Both the position numbers and the translations under genes were made by a program. From NCBI GenBank assembly GCA_030549335.1, contig CM060197.1, positions 24,068,501 to 24,132,500 on the forward strand: 64,000 nt of DNA, written 5' to 3'. This stretch comes from Pontederia crassipes (Eukaryota > Streptophyta > Magnoliopsida > Commelinales > Pontederiaceae). Of the stretch, positions 47,804 through 60,932 are shown piece by piece. The first letter of the stretch is position 1. The number at the start of each line of letters is the position of its first letter. The notes under the pieces are model-generated. The model was not told the origin of the DNA, ran no database searches, and saw nothing but the letters and a program-made list of their open reading frames with translations.

Positions 47804-49285
47804 TAATGCATGCAAAATCCAACACGTCTTTAGTATTACATTTAATTTTATTTCAAATCATTTTTTAATAGCATGCATCATTTTATGGACTTATTTGCAT
47901 TAATTTCATAAAATTGAAAATCTACCCAAATTATCTGTTTTATTTTTAAGAAAGAAAATTTAATTACGAAGTCAACAAAGAAAATCGCGCCCAAATCAGA
48001 GTTAAAACGGAGCCGAAAAGTGGAAAACAGGGAGGCATGCCAGTTGAAAACTGGCTGTCATGGGCCGTGAAAAAGGTTTCACTGGCCGTGACATAGATCC
48101 GTAAAATGTTTTAACAACCCGTTAAAACACACTTTCTCATGTAAGAAAATTGCCCCGAGTCACGACCGTGACCAGGCCTTCACGGGCCGTGAAATCCATA
48201 TTTTCAACACTGTAAAGGCCGTGAAAACCTTATCATGGATCATGAAAATTCATTTCTAATGCAATTCGAACACTGTCCAAGTCGTTAAGTCATTGTAACA
48301 GGTCATGACAGACCTAGATTCGAGATTTGGATGGATTTTTTTTGAAGAATTTGAAGTTCACAAGGATTCCTACTCATATTATATGATCTCAGGATGATTT
48401 GGAAACATAGTATGACCAAAATTTCAGAGTTTGATAAGGCCAAAGTTTTAGAATTAATTCAGATTCGAATTTTCCTTATTTACATAGAAAAAGTTTTCGT
48501 TTCATCTCCAATCATATGCAAACTTGAACTCCTATAAATAGAGAACATGATAGGGCCTACAACCGAATCCTTCAAGCCATGAACAAAGGAGCACTTCTAA
48601 AGAACGAAGGAGAAGACTTCTGTTCAGGAATAATTTCTGATTCCTGATTAATCAAATAATTAGTTTTAGTTTTTATGAACATGATTGTTGTGCGTAATGC
48701 TTTTCTTCATAATTTAATGATTTCTAGGATGATTATTAAATGTGTAGTGTGATCAATCCTTAATTCATTATTTTTTGTCAAATTGATTCTTAACTTTCTG
48801 TTGGAGCAATTCATGTCGTAATCTAGTAGAAACTATGCGGCATATTAGATTATCCGGTCTGCATAAATTGACCCGTACAGGCAGTTTTGTAGTTTAGGGA
48901 TTACAGCATATTGCATCTTGAGTTCATAATAATTGAAGACATATCCTTGCGGAATACTTTCATATTATTAATGTCTTAAGATAGTTGATTTACCCGTGCG
49001 GGAGGTCATATTTTTCAGTGTCCTTAATCCGTTTGAAAACTAAATATGAACTTTATATTTATTATTAATTTTACAAAAATTACAGGTTAGTTTTAGGTTT
49101 ACTTTTCTATACTTTTGACTTTCTGCATAACTTTTACCTCAAAATCTTAAGATTGTCTCCTATTAGTCTCTGAAATTTGATAGATAAGTAAACTAGTTCC
49201 TCATGGGATCGTCAACCTATACTTTTCACTTTATTACTCGAGCGATTAGTGCACTTGCTAGTTATTGTTATCAATTTTCACATCA
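47804..49285 (+). mobile_element. Solo LTR of a tRNA-Asp-primed gypsy family, nested in the chromovirus LTR
   Basis: 1482 bp, colinear with the LTR at 62055-63785 from TAATGCATGCAAAATCC to TTCACATCA. Shared words include TTTCTAATAGCAT-CATCATTTTAT, AAATCTACCCAAATT, GATTTCTAG-(A)TGATTATT, and a closing GTGCACTTG(C/T)TAG...TTATCAA. The chromovirus LTR continues on both sides; the uninterrupted sequence can be read at 54790-54840. No clear target duplication. Confidence 0.82.
48050..48260. repeat. Array of imperfect TCACGGGCCGTGA palindromes
   Basis: Five or more variants of (T)TCACGGGCCGTGAAA in about 210 bp, inside the solo LTR. The same array occurs at 62305-62520 in the related LTR. Confidence 0.8.
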
Positions 49286-49823
49286 CTTACTCAGAGCACA
49301 ACGTTGATCCCCTCTATTGATTCAGATATGGTATGACATTGATTATATTCCCTTTGATTATCCTATTGTTTCCTATGCCTATTTGTTTCGTGCTTATATA
49401 TTGTTAACGATTATCTATTGGTTTATTATCCGCCTATTGGGCTGTGAAGCTCACGGGTCATTGTTTCCCCTGCATTGATCTTGCAAGTAATGATGATAAT
49501 CAAGGATGAGGTGTAGCTGATGACGTTCTGATGGTCCAGTGCACATGTGATGTCTTAGTGTTATTTCTTTTCTACTATTTTAGATACTTTGAATCCATGT
49601 CATTAAGCTTCTGCACTATTTCGTTATTCAGTGATATTTTAAATTAAATTAAAGATTATTATATGAATATCTATTTTTATTGATGTTATTTTTAAGTCTT
49701 TTGCTTTTATTTTTATTCGGGTCAAAGGATCGGTCAAAGTCAAGGTTTTGGTCAAGGACATTAGTAGCGACCCTCAGGTTGGATCTTGCCACATGACACG
49801 GAGGATTAGGGGCGTTACATTTG

Positions 49824-49834
49824 TGGTATCAAAG
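49824..49834 (+). other. Primer-binding site (initiator tRNA-Met type)
   Basis: TGGTATCAAAG, four bases after the 5' LTR end. It matches the 3' end complement of plant initiator tRNA-Met (TGGTATCAGAGC) with one difference. Confidence 0.8.
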
Positions 49835-50019
49835 ATAGATGTGGGGTCTCTCTTGACGTCTCTGAAGTACTTAGAGTATTAGAGTACCTGGAGTCCTATG
49901 TGCACGCATCATGAACAAGTCACTGCGCCATACAAACCAATCAAGTAAGAATCACTGTATTGTTTCCATCAAGTTTCATTGATTATTCTTATATATGTAG
50001 ATGATGACCGGACGCAGAG

Positions 50020-53000
50020 CTTCTAGGTGTGGCTGTGGTGCCAATACCTAGGAGAGAAATGTCCCTGAGAACATTGAGGCCCAAAGGGGCCCACAGTTGG
50101 CCGAGTAGAGAGGTCGAGGTCGTAGTCGTGGCCGTGCTCACGGACAGAGAATCCAACATGCAGAGGTACAACAAAAGAATAGGTACATTGCTGATAGCCA
50201 GACATTGTCGCCGCCACCACTGGTATCACCACTACGACCACCTCATCAGGAGTTCTGAGGACACTATTCAGGCATTTTTGAAGCTCCATCCTCCACAGTT
50301 TGATGGCAAAGGAGAAGTTGACAAGGCTGAGCATTGGATCCTCAGCATGACGAAAATGTTTGAACTTATGCGATGCTCTAAGGACAGGAAGGTTTTATAT
50401 GCTTTGAGCCGTCTAACTGATCATGCTCTGGATTGGTGGAGGAGCGTTAGAGCCACCAAGTTTCACGGCCAGAGAGTGATCCATTGGCAGAGTTTCTACG
50501 AAGCATTTGAGGGACATTATTTCCATCCAGAAACAACGAGAGTTTCTAACACTGACCCTTGGACAAATGATTGTTGAATATGACCATATCTGGTTCGTGC
50601 ATCTAGAAAGATACAACGCTCTAAATATGGGTGAAAGCTGGAGGGCAGACGAGTTCGCACAATGCTTGAGCCCCATTATTAGGGAAATCACATTATTTGG
50701 TCGTTGTAAGACTATGAAGGACACCGTAGAACTGGCCATAAAGATGGAAAGAGACAACTCGAGGGAACAAGAAGAGCTCAAGGAACTCAAGAGCAAAGCA
50801 CAGTACACCCCACTGAACCGTACCAACAGAGGTTAGATGATCGCCACCCAGCTAGAGGACTAGAGCGATGTGATAATCATCGTAATAATTGTCAGAGGCC
50901 CTATCCTCCTCCGTCACAACAACAGCAACCACAGAGGCCTCCTCGGCAAAGGAATCAGCTGCCACCATAGAGTCGCCAACCACAACTATTACGACAACTA
51001 CCGCCTCCGCGACAACCACATGCACAGAATGAAGGTGCTTGCAACTTTTGTGGACTGAACCATCCTGGGGAGTGCAAGAGGAATGCTGACGTATGCATAC
51101 ATTACGGCGGATTCGGTCACTACATCTGCGACTGCCCAAATCATCGGAGTGGCGGTAGAGATCAGAGAGGCATGAGAGGGGGGAATGCACTTGTTCAAGG
51201 CCGCGTCTACAACGTGCAGAATGAGTGGAGTACAATGATGCTGACATCATCAGAGGTACCCTCATTATCTCTGAGCTACATGTTACAATTTTATTTGACT
51301 CGGGCGCTACACATTGCTTCTTGTCTATTAGCTGTGCCAAGACATTGAATCTTCCACTCACGACTATGAATTGTCATATGAGTGTGACCACACCGATGGA
51401 CACTTTTTATGCCCTAAAAAGGGGTAAAGTACATATGGTCCCTGAGGTGCGAGCAGATTTTTAGGAGTGAAAATTGGACTGGCGATGACACTGATACTCA
51501 CCATCCCCTCTCAAAGTGGGGGTTATGTGGTGTATAGTGATGCTTGTGGCACAGGACTCGGTTGTGTACTTATGCAGCATGGCAAAGTAGTTGCTCATGC
51601 TTCTAGGTAGAGCTTAAGAAGCATGAAGGTAATTACCCTACACAGGACTTGGAGCTAGTTGCAGTGGTGTTTGCACTAAAGTTATGGCGCCATTATCTTT
51701 ATGACGAGACATTTTAGGTCTTCACTGACCATACGATCTTGAAGCACATTTTTGAGCAGAGATATCTGAACCTGAGTCAGCGCAGGTGGCTGGAATTTTA
51801 AAGGATTATGAGTTTGGAATTAATTACCATTCTGGTAAAGCGAACTTTGTAGCAGAGGCACTGAGATGCAAGTGGGAAGGATCATTGGTCAACATGAGAG
51901 TGTGAGAGCATGAGCTGCTAAAAGAATTCAGCTAGTGGAACCATAGATTGGGCATAATGGGGCATTGTGGATGGTACATCAGTTGCACCTAGTCTAATAG
52001 ATAGGATCATCGTAGCTCAGCACTCTAACACAGAATATCCCCACTTAATTAAGAGACGCCAAAATGAGCAAGCCGACTTTAAAGTCGAAATCGATGAAGG
52101 ACTCAGGTATAGGGGACGATTATGTGTTCTGAATAATGCGGCTAGAAGTCATGGATGAGCATCATAATTCAGAGTTTGCTATACATCGTGGTAGTACACA
52201 GATGTACAAGGACGTACAACGTAGCTTATAGTGGAATGATATAAAAAAGGGATAGTTGATTATATCTCCAAATGCATAGTGTGTCAACAAGTAAAGATAG
52301 AACACCAGAGACCTTATGGATCGCTGAAATCCTTGGAATCCCAGAATGGGAGTGGGAGAAGATTACAATGAACTTTGTGTCCAACTTGCCACGAACGCAG
52401 AAGGGTCACGATACCATCTAGGTAATCGTTGACAGATTAATGAAGACGGCCCACTTCCTTCCTGCTAAGTGAAAGCAAACAGCTCAGAGCCTATTAGATC
52501 TATATGCACAGGAGATCATGCGACTCCATGGTATTCTAAAGTCCATCATCTCGGATCATGATCCCAGATTTACAGCTAGATTTCAGAGAAGTTTACAAGA
52601 TGCTTTCAGTACCCGCCTGAACTTTAGTCCTACATTCCACCCACAAACAGATGGACAATTAGAGCGCACTATACGAACACTCGATGATATGTTGAGAGCT
52701 AGCGCGCTAGATTGGCAGGGGAGTTGAGATGAACACCTTCCTTTGATAGAGTTCTCTTATAATAACAACTTCCACTCTAGCACGGGAGATCATGTCGTTC
52801 GACAACACATTGCAATGATATTGGAGAAAAGAAAGAAGTATTAGACGCACAAGAGTTGATAAAGTGGAACTAATAAAAGAAAGGATGAAGGCTGCTCAGT
52901 CTCAACAAAAGAATTATGTAGACAGAGTCAGACATGAGCAAATCTTCCAAATTGGAGATAAGATAATGCTGAAGGCCTCTCTTATGAAGGGCTTTATGAG

Positions 53001-53390
53001 ATTCATCAAGAAGGGGAAGCTAAGTCCCAAATACTTAGGACCTTTTGAGGTGCTCGAACTTGTTGGCGATGCAATATGTAGACTGGCTTTGCCTCATTCC
53101 TATGGGCGCATACATAATGTCTTCCACGTATCTATGCTGAGGAAATATGAACACGATGATGTCAATATTGTAAGATACGAAGAGCCCAACCTAAAGGAAG
53201 ACATCATGTATGAAGAACAACTAATGGACATAGTAGAGTATAAAATCTAACGGCACATAAATAGAGATGTACCGAAGGTTAGAGTTGCATGTACCACCGA
53301 GATGCTGAGGCTACATGGGAAATAAAGTTAGAGATGCGTGAACAGTTCCTCACTCTTTTCGGTAGGCCTCTACCTCATCCGTAAATTTGA
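50020..53390 (+). pseudogene. Chromovirus gag-pol remains
   Basis: Fossil coding remains. Gag is at about 50180-50830 (FLKLHPPQFDGKGEVDKAE, then LDWWRS). The zinc knuckle is near 51040-51140 (CNFCGLNHPGECKRNADVC). The protease is near 51260-51440 (LFDSGATHCFLS). RNase H is near 51520-51850 ([13 protein letters not shown]). The integrase zinc finger is near 52160-52310 and its core near 52330-52750 (LHGILKSIISDHDPRFTARF, then HPQTDGQ). The integrase C-terminus is near 52900-53130 (LSPKYLGPFEVLELVG), with a chromodomain-like tail to about 53385. Many breaks; clearly dead. Strongly similar in motifs to the left-edge element. Confidence 0.88.
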
Positions 53391-53420
53391 GGATGAATTT
53401 TATTTTTAAGAGCTTTATAA

Positions 53421-56005
53421 TGTAACACCCAGACCTAATAAAAAAATCAGAATTTAATTCTAGTTAGACTTGGAAACTTATCCAACTTAAAACAAATAAC
53501 CAACTTTCCCCTCCCTATATAAACTACCCTCTACCAACATTAAATAAGTTTTGCCCTAGCTGTCGTCTCCTCACGTGCCCCTCTCATACACCCACGTCCA
53601 GGACCCCAAAAGCTCGTCGAAGAGACCGCCGGAGACGAGCCAAAGCACCAGGTAATGAACAACAACCGCTGAAGTCTTCTAATGCATTGTCTTCGGTTGC
53701 TACTCTTCGTTATTGACATCTAGATGGTTTTTCCTTCTTCCCCCACGGACAACAAACACCCAAGAACATGGACGACCTTCTCTCAAAGTCGGAGAACCTC
53801 CAAGGACGGCCAGAGAGGGAGAAGAATGAGGGGAAAGAGATCAAACCGTAGAGGAAAGTGAACAAAGGTAGGTGGATCGTTGTAACAACCTTTGGATCGA
53901 TTTTAACAACAGATTTGCGTGTTTAAGGACCCACTTAGAGCCCTAGAATCATCTTCTATCTATCTGCATTGATCCATGTATTTACTTTATTTTTACGAGG
54001 TTTATTCCGGCAAAATTGCATGGAAGATTGTGAAGGCACGGACACGATTTCGACGGAAACACATAACCTGGCACGAGTTCCATGGAACCCATCCCGGTAT
54101 AAATTCCATCAAGTAGACTGATTTGGAGCCCGACCCGGGCTCTTTGTCATCCGACCCGCATCATCGCCGACACACGCACAGCCACCGAAACCTGACCCGG
54201 GTTCCACTGAACCCGGCCTGAGTTTCGGCGGGGAACTTCCCAGAATTCCACTCGGGCCAAGTTCAGTTTATACTCGGATTGGATTGGGCCGAGTCGTCGA
54301 TCATTGAAGAACCCAACCTAGGTCATCCTCAACCCGGCCTGGATTCTTTTGAGACGTGACAATGTGATGTGCTTTTATATTATTATTATTTTAATACTGT
54401 TTCATGATATTTGTTATGCTTGACTTTATTGATAGATTGATCCATGGGATAGTACTGCATTGCATGATCAAAAGTCCCAATCTGGGCGAAAACGAGAACC
54501 TACTTAATTAATAAACATAAAATCTTGGGTGTCCATGTTACGGATTGACAAGAGCTCATGGCATTATTTTCATCGCATTGTTGGGTCACTGGCTCGGCCT
54601 TGTCCCTGTTCATGATTTCTCCCCATCGTGCGACGAAAGAGGATACCTTTCCCTATAGAGAGGATGACTTGTTGTGATGTGCATAATCATTGGCTTCATG
54701 AAGTACATGGCGTCTCATTGTAACCAAAACACTCATTGATTATATTGGATAGATGACATTGATCCAGAGCACTGATTCACTTTTTATGATATTGATCATA
54801 TTCAGAGGTTGAATTGATTAACCTTACTGAGAGCACAACATTGATCCCCTCTATTAATTCAAATATAGCATGACATTGATCATATTTATCTATTGCTTCC
54901 TATGCCTATTTGTTCTGTGCTTATATACTGTTAATGTTTATCTATTGGTTTATTATTCACTTATTGAACTGCGAAGTTCACGGGTTATTATTTCTCCTGC
55001 AGGAAATGATGATAATCAAGGATGAGCTACGATGGACGACGTTAGTGATGGTCCAGTGCACATGTGGTGTCTTTGTGTTATTTGTTTTCCACTATTTTAA
55101 ATACTTTGAGTCCATATCATTAGGCTTCCGCACTAATTCAATTTTTAGTGATGTCATAGTTATTTTTGAATTAAATAAGATTATTATTTGGATATCTATT
55201 ATTATTGATGTTATTTTTAAGTCTTCCGCTTTTATTTTTATTCGGATCAAAGGACCGGCCAAAGTTAAGGTTTTGGTCAAGGTATAGTATTGTTAGTAGA
55301 GACCCTCAGGTTGGATCTTGCCACGTGGCAAGGGTGATTTGGGGGCGTTGTAACCAAAATGCTCATTGATTACGTTGCATAGATGACATTGATCTAGAGC
55401 ACTGATTCACTTTTTATGATACATTGATCATATTTAGAACATTGAATTGATTAACCTTACTAAGAACACAACATTGATCCCCTCTATGGATTCAGATATA
55501 GAATGACATTGATTATATTCCTTCTAATTATCCTATTGCTTCCTATGCCTATTTGTTCCGTGCTTATATACTATTAATGTTTATATATTGGTTTATTATC
55601 CACTTATTGGGTTGCGAAGCTCATGGTTTATTGTTTCTCTCGCATTGATCCTATAGGTAATTATGATAATCAAGGATGAGCTACGGCAGATGACGTTCGT
55701 GATGGTCCAGTGCACATATGCTGTCTTTGTCTTATTTCTTTTCCGCTATTTTAGATACTTTGAGTCCATGTTATTAGGCTTCCGCACTATTTCGATTTTT
55801 AGTGATGTCATAGTTATTTTTGAATTAAATAAAAATTAATATTGGATATCTATTTTTATTGATGTTATTTTAAGTCTTCCGCTTTTATTTTTATTTGGGT
55901 CAAAGGACCGGCCAAAGTTAATGTTTTGGTGAAGCTATAGCATTATTAGTAGCGACCCTCAGGTTGGATCTTGCCACGTGGCAAGGGCGATTTGAGGGCG
56001 TTACA
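53421..56005 (+). repeat. 3' LTR of the chromovirus, enlarged by a tandem duplication
   Basis: TGTAACACCCAGACC ... GAGGGCGTTACA. It is longer than the 5' copy because its last roughly 640 bases are present twice (about 54717-55350 and 55351-56005). A polypurine-like tract and GCTTTATAA precede it. Confidence 0.88.
54717..56005 (+). repeat. Tandem duplication within the 3' LTR, two units of about 640 bp
   Basis: The second unit starts at 55350 with TGTAACCAAAATGCTCATTG, matching TGTAACCAAAACACTCATTG at 54718. Both then run in parallel to GCGTTG/GCGTTACA. The junction lies in a shared TTGTAAC-like word, so slippage or unequal exchange at a short homology is likely. The units have diverged by several percent. 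Confidence 0.85.
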
Positions 56006-56547
56006 ACTATGCTTAAAAGGGATAGGCAAGTTTTCTATATTAACATGGCTTGAATTTCATGCTTATCATGTTCAATGGATTTCATACTTGGATGACAATG
56101 GTGATGCACTATGATGTTTGTCTATGACTGAAAAATAATATACTTTGACTATGAGTTTTATATGTCAAGAAGTGAAAGGAGTAACCTTATGTAGTTAAAT
56201 GATTTGTGCCTTTAAATGCCTAGATCTTTTAATATGAGTTTTCTATGATTTTTATCGGATGTAGCATGATCTAGACTTCTAAAGAGTAGTGGATGAACTC
56301 ATATTGATTCTTATAAGGTGTATGGACTTGGACTTATCTATGCATACTTATGTTCTTCATGGAATATGTGATTACAAGACATGTATGAGACTTTGATGCT
56401 TCTTGACTGGATACTTGAATGATACTTATTACATTGGACTTTGGAAGTGTTTTGTGCATTAGAACACTTGATTGGTCACATAAGGACCACAATGATATGC
56501 ACCTTAGTCGATCGGATGATCGATAAAAATCAAACATCCGTAAGATT
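56006..56547 (+). other. Continuation of the older host sequence of the nest
   Basis: Begins with the target duplication ACTAT and continues the sequence cut at 46471. AT-rich, no coding. Probably the rest of the old LTR that starts at 45984. It ends at the copia insertion. Confidence 0.45.
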
Positions 56548-56917
56548 TATTGATGTGCCTTAAATTATATACCCTGTACCCAAAATTATGAAAGAAAAAA
56601 AAATGAAAAAGGAGGAAAAATGAGAATCTGTGGTGGAAGCGGAGGGCTTGGGCCGTTAGGGTTAGGGTTTGTGCCTTAAATTATATACCCTGTACCCGCG
56701 GTATGGACCTTTATATATGAGGGTTAGGGTTTTATATGATGTACATTCTCTTTTGGCTCATAGTGAAAATTTCTGGCGGCGGCCTCCTTTGCCCGTGGAT
56801 GTTTCTCTTTTGTTCACATTGATCAAGAGAGTTTTACCACGTTAAATCTCTGTGTTCATCTTCTCTTTTTTTCGTTGTTTTGATTATTCATCGATCCTCG
56901 GTGTTCTATTCGCAACA
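56548..56917 (+). repeat. 5' LTR of the copia element
   Basis: 370 bp, ending CGCAACA. It contains a 27-bp internal direct repeat: GTGCCTTAAATTATATACCC and the following bases occur at 56555 and again near 56671. TATATATGAGG near 56715 is a likely promoter box. Confidence 0.9.
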
Positions 56918-56951
56918 AATTGGTATCAGAGCCGAGTATCTTTCCACGAAG

Positions 56952-59900
56952 ATGACTACAACGAAGTTCGACATCGAGAAGTTCGATGGGAACACAAATT
57001 TTAGTTTGTGTCAAGTTCGGATGCATGCCATCCTAGTTCAGAATGGGTTGAAGAAGGCACTGTCGGGTCAAAAGCCTGACGCCATGGAGGCGTCCGCCTG
57101 GGAGGATCTCGACGAGAAGGCCATGTCTGCGATTCAGTTGTGTTTGACGAATGATGTTCTTCAGGAAGTTCTCGCAGAGAAGATGACGGCCGGTCTTTGG
57201 ACGAAGTTGGAAACTCTGTATCTGACGAAAACCCTAGCGAATCGACTTGTGTTGAAGCAGCGGCTGTACACCTTTCGTATGGCCGAAGGTACGTCGATCA
57301 AATCACATATCAGTGAGTTCATTGTCCTAATCAATGATTTGAAGAACGTAGATGCAAATGTTGATGATGAAGATCAGGCCCTATTACTTCTTTGTTCTAT
57401 GCCATCTTCATATAAAACCTTTAAGGAGATGATGATCTACGGTAGGGACAAACTCACGTTTGAAGATGTTAAGGGCAGACTGCTGAGCAAAGAAAAGTTG
57501 GATAATGAATTGGGATCAAGCAGCAAATCTGATGATCAAGCCTCAGGTCTGATTGCAAGAGGCAGACATCAGATGAGAAAACAAAATCAAGATAGATCCA
57601 GATCCAAGTCGAAGAACAGAGATAAAGTCTGCAATTATTGCAAGAAAAAGGGTCATATCAAAGTAGTGTTACAAATTACAGAATAAGAATAAAAAGATTA
57701 ATGATGGCAACGAGAAGGGAAATCAGAAGGCTGAAGTTGCAGATGCCGGTGTAGCAGAAAGTGATAATGAAGATGTTCTGTTGGTAACGGCATCAAACAA
57801 ATTCAGATCATCAAGTTAATGGATTCTCGATTCTGGATGCTCATACCATATGTGTCCCAATCGAGATTGGTTCTCCACGTACAAATCTGTTGAAGGTGGA
57901 GTCATTCTTATGGGCAACAGCCTGTAAGACTATTGGTATTGGGTCCATCCAGATTAAGATGCATGATGGAATTATTAGGACATTATCAGAAGTCAGACAT
58001 GTTCCTGATCTGAAGAAGAATCTTATCTCTCTCGGTGTCTTAGACTCAAATGGTTGCAAAGTTGTTATTGAGTCTAATGGAATGAAAATTTCTCGTGGTG
58101 CTCTTGTGTTGATGAAAGGCCTCAAAATCGGTAGTTTGTATGTTCTTCAAGGTTCGACGGTGATAGGTTCAGCAGCAGTCTCATCTACCTCAGACGAAGA
58201 TTGCACAAAGTTATGGCACATGCGTTTAAGCCATATGAGTGAGAACGACATGCAAGTTCTCAGTAACAGAGGTCTTCTTCCTGGTGCAAAAGTTGGAAAG
58301 TTAGAGCTGTGTGAGCATTGTATCTTCGAAAAGCAGAAGAGAGTTAGTTTCGGCTCAGCCATTCATAAGACGAAGGGAACCCTTGATTACTTCCATTCAG
58401 ATTTATGGGGTCCTTCTCAAGTTCCTTCGAAAGGAGGAAATAGGTATTTGCTGACATTTATTGATGATTTCTCTAAAAAAGTTTGGGTCTATTTTCTAAA
58501 GCATAAAGATGATGTATTCGAAATATTCAAGTCATGGAAGACTTTGCTAGAGAAGCAATCTGGAAAAGTTGTGAAGAGGCTGAGGACTGATAATGGACTA
58601 GAATTCTGTAATTCTAAGTTCAATGAATTCTATGACAAAGAAGGTATTGCAAGGCATCACACAGTTGTGAGAACTCCACAGCAGAATGGAGTCGCAGAAA
58701 GAATGAACATAACTCTACTCGAAAGAGCACGATGTATGCTGTCAAATGCTGGACTTGGCAAGGAGTTTTGGGCAGAGGCTATTAACCTAGCACGTCACTT
58801 AGTGAATCGGTCTCCTCACCAATTCTTAGACTTAAAAATTTCTGAAGAAGTGTGGTCAGGTAATTCTCCTAATTACTCACATTTAAGAGTTTTCGGTTGT
58901 CCTGCGTATGCACATGTTAATGATGGAAAGCTTGAACCTAGAGCTAGGAAGTGCATATTTCTTGGTTATAAATCTGGTGTTAAAGGTTATAGATTATGGT
59001 GTCCTGAAATCAAGAAATTTATTATCAGTAGAGATGTTACTTTTGATGAATCTGTGATGCTTCACTCGAGAAAAGATTTGTTTAGTATTGGTGATACAGA
59101 AAAGCAGAAAACTTTGGAGAAGGTGGAGTTAGAACTGTCAAGTTCTTCTGATGAAAAGAATGATACTCCTGATGCTCCTGAAGTTCATACATCACCTCAA
59201 GTTCAGCAGCAATACATGTTAGCTCGTGATAGACCGAGAAGAGAAATAAAAACACCTCAAAGGCTCAAATTTGAAGAACTAGTCGCTTATGCATTAAGTG
59301 TTGCTGAGGATATTGAGTTACCTGATCCTTCCTCCTATTTTGAAGCTATTCGAAGTCCTGATTGTAATAAGTGGTTAATAGAATTGCAGGAGGAGATGAA
59401 ATCTCTACAGAAGAATGGCACTTGGGATCTTGTAAAACAACCCGTGAATAAGAAGATTGTTGGTTGCAAATGGGTGTTCAAGAAGAAAGAAGGAATCAAT
59501 AATGAAGAGACAAAGTACAAAGCAAGATTGGTGGCAAAAGGGTACAGTCAAGTGGAGGGTATTGATTTTGAAACATACTTCTATTCGTACTTTGTTTGCT
59601 ATTGTTGCTTTACAGAATCTTGAACTTGAGCAACTAGATGTTAAGACTGCATTCTTACATGGCGATCTAGAAGAAGATATATATATGGAGCAGCCGGAGG
59701 GTTTTCATGTTGAAGGTAGAGAAGATCAAGTTTACCATCTGAAAAAGTCCTTGTATGGACTTAAACAATCCCCTCGGCAGTGGTATAAAAGGTTTGATTC
59801 ATTCATGTTGAGTATTGGTTTTGCTAGAAGCAAATATGATAGTTGTGTTTATTTGAATCAACTTACCGATGATTCATTCATCTATTTGTTGCTCTATGTT

Positions 59901-60899
59901 GATGATATGTTAGTTGCAGCGAAAGATATATCTGAAATTAATATTTTAAAAAATAAGTTAAGTTCTGAATTTGAGATGAAGGATCTTGGAGCAGCAAAGA
60001 AGATTTTGGGAATGGAAATTTCTAGAGATAGAAGTTCAGGAAGACTATTTCTGTCTTAGCAGAAATATATTGAAAAAGTTTTGGAGCGTTTTGGAATGCA
60101 GAATGCTAAGGCTGTCAGTACACCGATTGCAGCACACTTTAAACTCTCAGCTTCATGTTCACCTCAATCTGATGAAGACAAAAGGTATATGTCAAAAGTT
60201 CCTTACTGTAGTGCAGTTGGTAGCATTATGTATGCAATGATTTGCACTCGTCCAGATATATCTCATGTTGTCAGTGTTGTTAGTAGATATATGTCTAATC
60301 CAGGAAAGAAGCACTGGGAAGCTGTTAAGTGGATACTGAGATATTTAAGAGGTACTTCTGATGTATGTTTGGAATTTGGTAGAAATTCAGCTGGATTGGT
60401 TGGCTATGTTGATTCATATTTTGCAGGAGATCTTGATAGAAGAAGGTCCCTAACTGGTTATGTCTTTACTATTACTGATTGTGTTATGAGTTGGAAAGCC
60501 TTTTTGCAGGATACAATAGCATTATCCACTACTAAAGCTGAATGCATGACCATCACTGAAGCTGTGAAAGAAGCTATCTGGTTGAGAGGATTAGTTGGAG
60601 AGCTCACTATGAAAGAGGAAGCTACTGTCATATATTGTGATAGTCAGAGTGCAATACATCTTACAAAAGATCAAATGCATCATGAAAGAACAAAACATAT
60701 AGATGTGAGATATCATTTTGTTCGAGATATTGTGGAAAAGCAAGATGTTCAAGTTCAGAAGATTAGCACACATGACAATCCAGCAGATATGATGACAAAG
60801 AACTTACCTATTGCCAAGTTCGACTATTGTTCAGACTTGGCAGGCGTTACGCAAAGATCAAGTGCAAAGGAGAGCATGTTGAGCATTTTATTTTTTTGA
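56952..60899 (+). pseudogene. Copia gag-pol remains
   Basis: Fossil coding remains of a copia polyprotein. Gag starts MTTTKFDIEKFDGNTNF (56952) and has a UBN2-type middle and a CX2C zinc-knuckle start near 57630 (CNYCKKKGH). The protease region near 57820-57870 has [13 protein letters not shown]-pre-integrase is near 58205-58340 (LWHMRLSHMSENDM). The integrase core is near 58375-58900 (GTLDYFHSDLWGPS, then TPQQNGVAERM). Reverse transcriptase is near 59340-60060 (LDVKTAFLHGDLEEDIYMEQ, then LLLYVDDMLVA). RNase H is near 60400-60800 ([20 protein letters not shown]). About four breaks. The gag and integrase words resemble the Tnt1/Tork lineage. Confidence 0.9.
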
Positions 60900-60932
60900 G
60901 AGTTTTGTGAAATTAAAGTCAAAGTGGAGATT

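Larger units (their letters stand above)
46472..49819 (+). repeat. 5' LTR of the chromovirus, containing a solo LTR
   Basis: TGTAACACCCGGACC ... GGGGCGTTACA. Without the insertion at 47804-49285 it is about 1866 bp. The TATATAAACT box near 46570 is the likely promoter, and transcripts would start shortly after it. Confidence 0.88.
46472..56005 (+). mobile_element. Ty3/gypsy chromovirus (Tekay/Del-like) with both LTRs and TSD, broken
   Basis: Fossil element of about 9.5 kb, flanked by a perfect 5-bp target duplication ACTAT (46467-46471 and 56006-56010). Parts: 5' LTR (46472-49819, enlarged by a solo LTR at 47804-49285), tRNA-iMet-type primer site (49824-49834), gag, zinc knuckle, protease, RNase H, integrase, chromodomain-like tail, polypurine-like tract, and 3' LTR (53421-56005). 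A reverse transcriptase core is not recognised. The coding part has many breaks. In the first 250 bases the LTRs differ at roughly 10-12% of positions. At the commonly used plant rate of 1.3e-8 per site per year that is of the order of 4-5 million years (rough estimate). Confidence 0.92.
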
